A stretch of DNA of 6,876 nucleotides from Thermoplasmata archaeon (GTDB taxonomy: Archaea > Thermoplasmatota > Thermoplasmata > Sysuiplasmatales > Sysuiplasmataceae): contig JAJYOM010000082.1 of NCBI GenBank assembly GCA_021796175.1, positions 1 to 6,876 of the forward strand, written 5' to 3'. The position numbers and the translations under genes are program-made. Of the stretch, positions 5,732 to 6,876 are shown one piece after another (the stretch's first letter is position 1; the number at the start of each line of letters is the position of its first letter). The notes under the pieces are model-generated. The model searched no databases and was not told the origin of the DNA. It worked only from the letters and a program-made list of their open reading frames with translations.

Positions 5732-6876
5732 TCATCTTTTCAGCAGTTTTTTGTACGGTGCGAAGCCAGAGTACCTGATATCAGGGTGGCTGTTCTCAAT
5801 TTCCAGCAGCCTGTTGTACTTTGCCACACGTTCACCTCTGGCGGGCGCGCCAGTCTTGATCTGGCCAGTGCCCGCTCCAACAGCCATGTCCGCGATGAAG
5901 GTGTCAGGTGTCTCTCCCGACCTGTGGCTCACAACAGCATTAAAGCCAGCACTGCTGGTCAGCCTCAGACTCTCCAGCGTTTCTGTGACGGTCCCGATCT
6001 GGTTGAGCTTTATCAGCACTGCGTTGGATGATTTCATTTCAATGCCCCTCCTGATACGGACAGGGTTTGTAACGTATAGGTCGTCGCCAATGATCTGGAC
6101 ACCGTCTCCCACTTTCTTTGTGAAGGATGAGAAATCCTCAAACGATTCCTCGTCGAACGGGTCCTCCAGAGAAATGAGCCTGAAACTCGACAGCAGCGAT
6201 CTGTAATGATCAGAAAGTTCGCCTGAAGACATCCTTTTCCCGTCAATGCTGTACAGACCATCTTTGTAGAATTCGGATGCGGCTGCGTCGATGGCGAGGA
6301 ATATTTCCTTACCGGGCGTATACCCGGTCGCAACGACAGCATCCGTGATGGCTGAAAGTGCCTCTGAGGTAGTTCTGAAAGGTGGTGCAAAACCACCTTC
6401 ATCCCCCACATTGATGGATGTGGGACCGTACTTTGCCTTCAGCTCCGATTTCAGATGCTGATAAACCTCGGCTGCGGCCGCAATTGCATCACCGAAACTG
6501 TTGAAACCGCTTGGCACAACAAGGAATTCCTGGACAGCGAGATAGCCGCCCGCGTGGACACCCCCATTGATTATATTCAGGAGAGGAACGGGAAGCAGCG
6601 GTCTGGCGTTCAGCGCGGCCGAAAAGTAGTTGAAAAGCTCTTCACCTCTCTGGATTGAAGCCAGCCGTGTTGCTGCCATCGACGCACCGAGTATTGCATT
6701 GGCTCCCAGTTTCGACTTGTTCGGCGTACCGTCAGCGGACATCATCAGCCTGTCGATTTCCTCCTGATTTGCAGGCAGGTGCCCGGAGATTGATTTCGCT
6801 ATCGGACCGTTGACGTTCGCCACTGCTTTCGAGACACCTTTCCCGCCGAATTTCTTGCCGCCGTCCCGAAGTTCAA
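5732..6876 (-). CDS. eno: Enolase (phosphopyruvate hydratase), 5' end cut by window edge
   Basis: Enolase interconverts 2-phosphoglycerate and phosphoenolpyruvate in glycolysis and gluconeogenesis, in the cytoplasm and with magnesium. The frame is open to the right edge, so 380 residues are visible and roughly 30-45 N-terminal ones are missing. The first visible residues, ELRDGG then KFGGKGVSKAVANVNG, are standard enolase, so the GTG at 6823 is internal and not a start. In visible numbering the active site is complete: NGGVHAG (His107), QEF (Glu116), GDEGGFAP (Glu159), the metal ligands in AIDAA (Asp196), LEDPFDEE (Glu237) and IGDDLYVTN (Asp264/265), IKLNQIG (Lys289), SHRSGET (317-323) and GQIKTG (Lys340). 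No frameshift or lost residue is seen. It is followed after 61 bp by the DUF835 gene on the same strand. The promoter lies outside the window. Confidence 0.97.
   Translation of the reverse strand, partial: ELRDGGKKFGGKGVSKAVANVNGPIAKSISGHLPANQEEIDRLMMSADGTPNKSKLGANAILGASMAATRLASIQRGEELFNYFSAALNARPLLPVPLLNIINGGVHAGGYLAVQEFLVVPSGFNSFGDAIAAAAEVYQHLKSELKAKYGPTSINVGDEGGFAPPFRTTSEALSAITDAVVATGYTPGKEIFLAIDAAASEFYKDGLYSIDGKRMSSGELSDHYRSLLSSFRLISLEDPFDEESFEDFSSFTKKVGDGVQIIGDDLYVTNPVRIRRGIEMKSSNAVLIKLNQIGTVTETLESLRLTSSAGFNAVVSHRSGETPDTFIADMAVGAGTGQIKTGAPARGERVAKYNRLLEIENSHPDIRYSGFAPYKKLLKR

Noticed and set aside
5751..6206. 151-codon plus-strand frame
   Set aside because: It is antisense to enolase, Ser/Pro-rich and without recognisable domain; a mirror of enolase codon bias.
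1..6876. Integrated element boundaries, tRNA genes, CRISPR repeats, insertion sequences
   Set aside because: The pilus operon suggested an integrated conjugative element, but no integrase, att-like direct repeats, tRNA fold or regular repeat array can be seen in this window.

Overview
The window looks like a piece of archaeal chromosome, most likely from a moderately GC-rich member of the Thermoplasmatota, though that assignment is inference. The reasons are A/T-rich TATA-like boxes placed so that several transcripts would be leaderless or nearly so, GGTG-type ribosome binding sites inside the one tight operon, a DUF835 protein (a family found mainly in euryarchaea) and an archaeal-style gene mix. 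No rRNA, tRNA, CRISPR array, insertion sequence, integrase or attachment site is visible, and no gap over 300 bases lacks a gene.

Region 1 (about 1-2716, minus strand) is one compact operon of five overlapping or nearly touching genes, read right to left. They are a VirB2/TrbC-like pilin precursor, a 35-residue single-helix membrane peptide, a polytopic VirB6/TrbL/CedA-like channel protein, a PrgI/VirB3-like two-helix protein with an added soluble domain, and the N-terminal part of a VirB4-like ATPase that runs off the left edge. The last gene is easily missed because both its ends are awkward. Together they form the core of a minimal type IV secretion or DNA-transfer machine, comparable to the archaeal Ced and Ted DNA-import systems. 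It lies close to housekeeping genes, which suggests a resident chromosomal system rather than a plasmid.

Region 2 (about 2780-2884) is a short divergent promoter region. It contains a 16-bp perfect palindrome followed at once by a second inverted repeat built from the same CTGTTAC half-site, which looks like an operator placed between the pilus operon and a rightward GNAT gene.

Region 3 (2885-5074, plus strand) holds a two-domain GNAT acetyltransferase and a divergent, shortened cysteinyl-tRNA synthetase. The synthetase keeps its HIGH and KMSKS motifs. It has Ala where the fourth zinc ligand (Glu) is expected, and it ends where the anticodon-binding domain should begin.

Region 4 (5065-6876, minus strand) holds a DUF835 protein, whose end overlaps the end of cysS by 10 bp, and the gene for enolase, which is cut by the right edge and has all visible catalytic residues intact.
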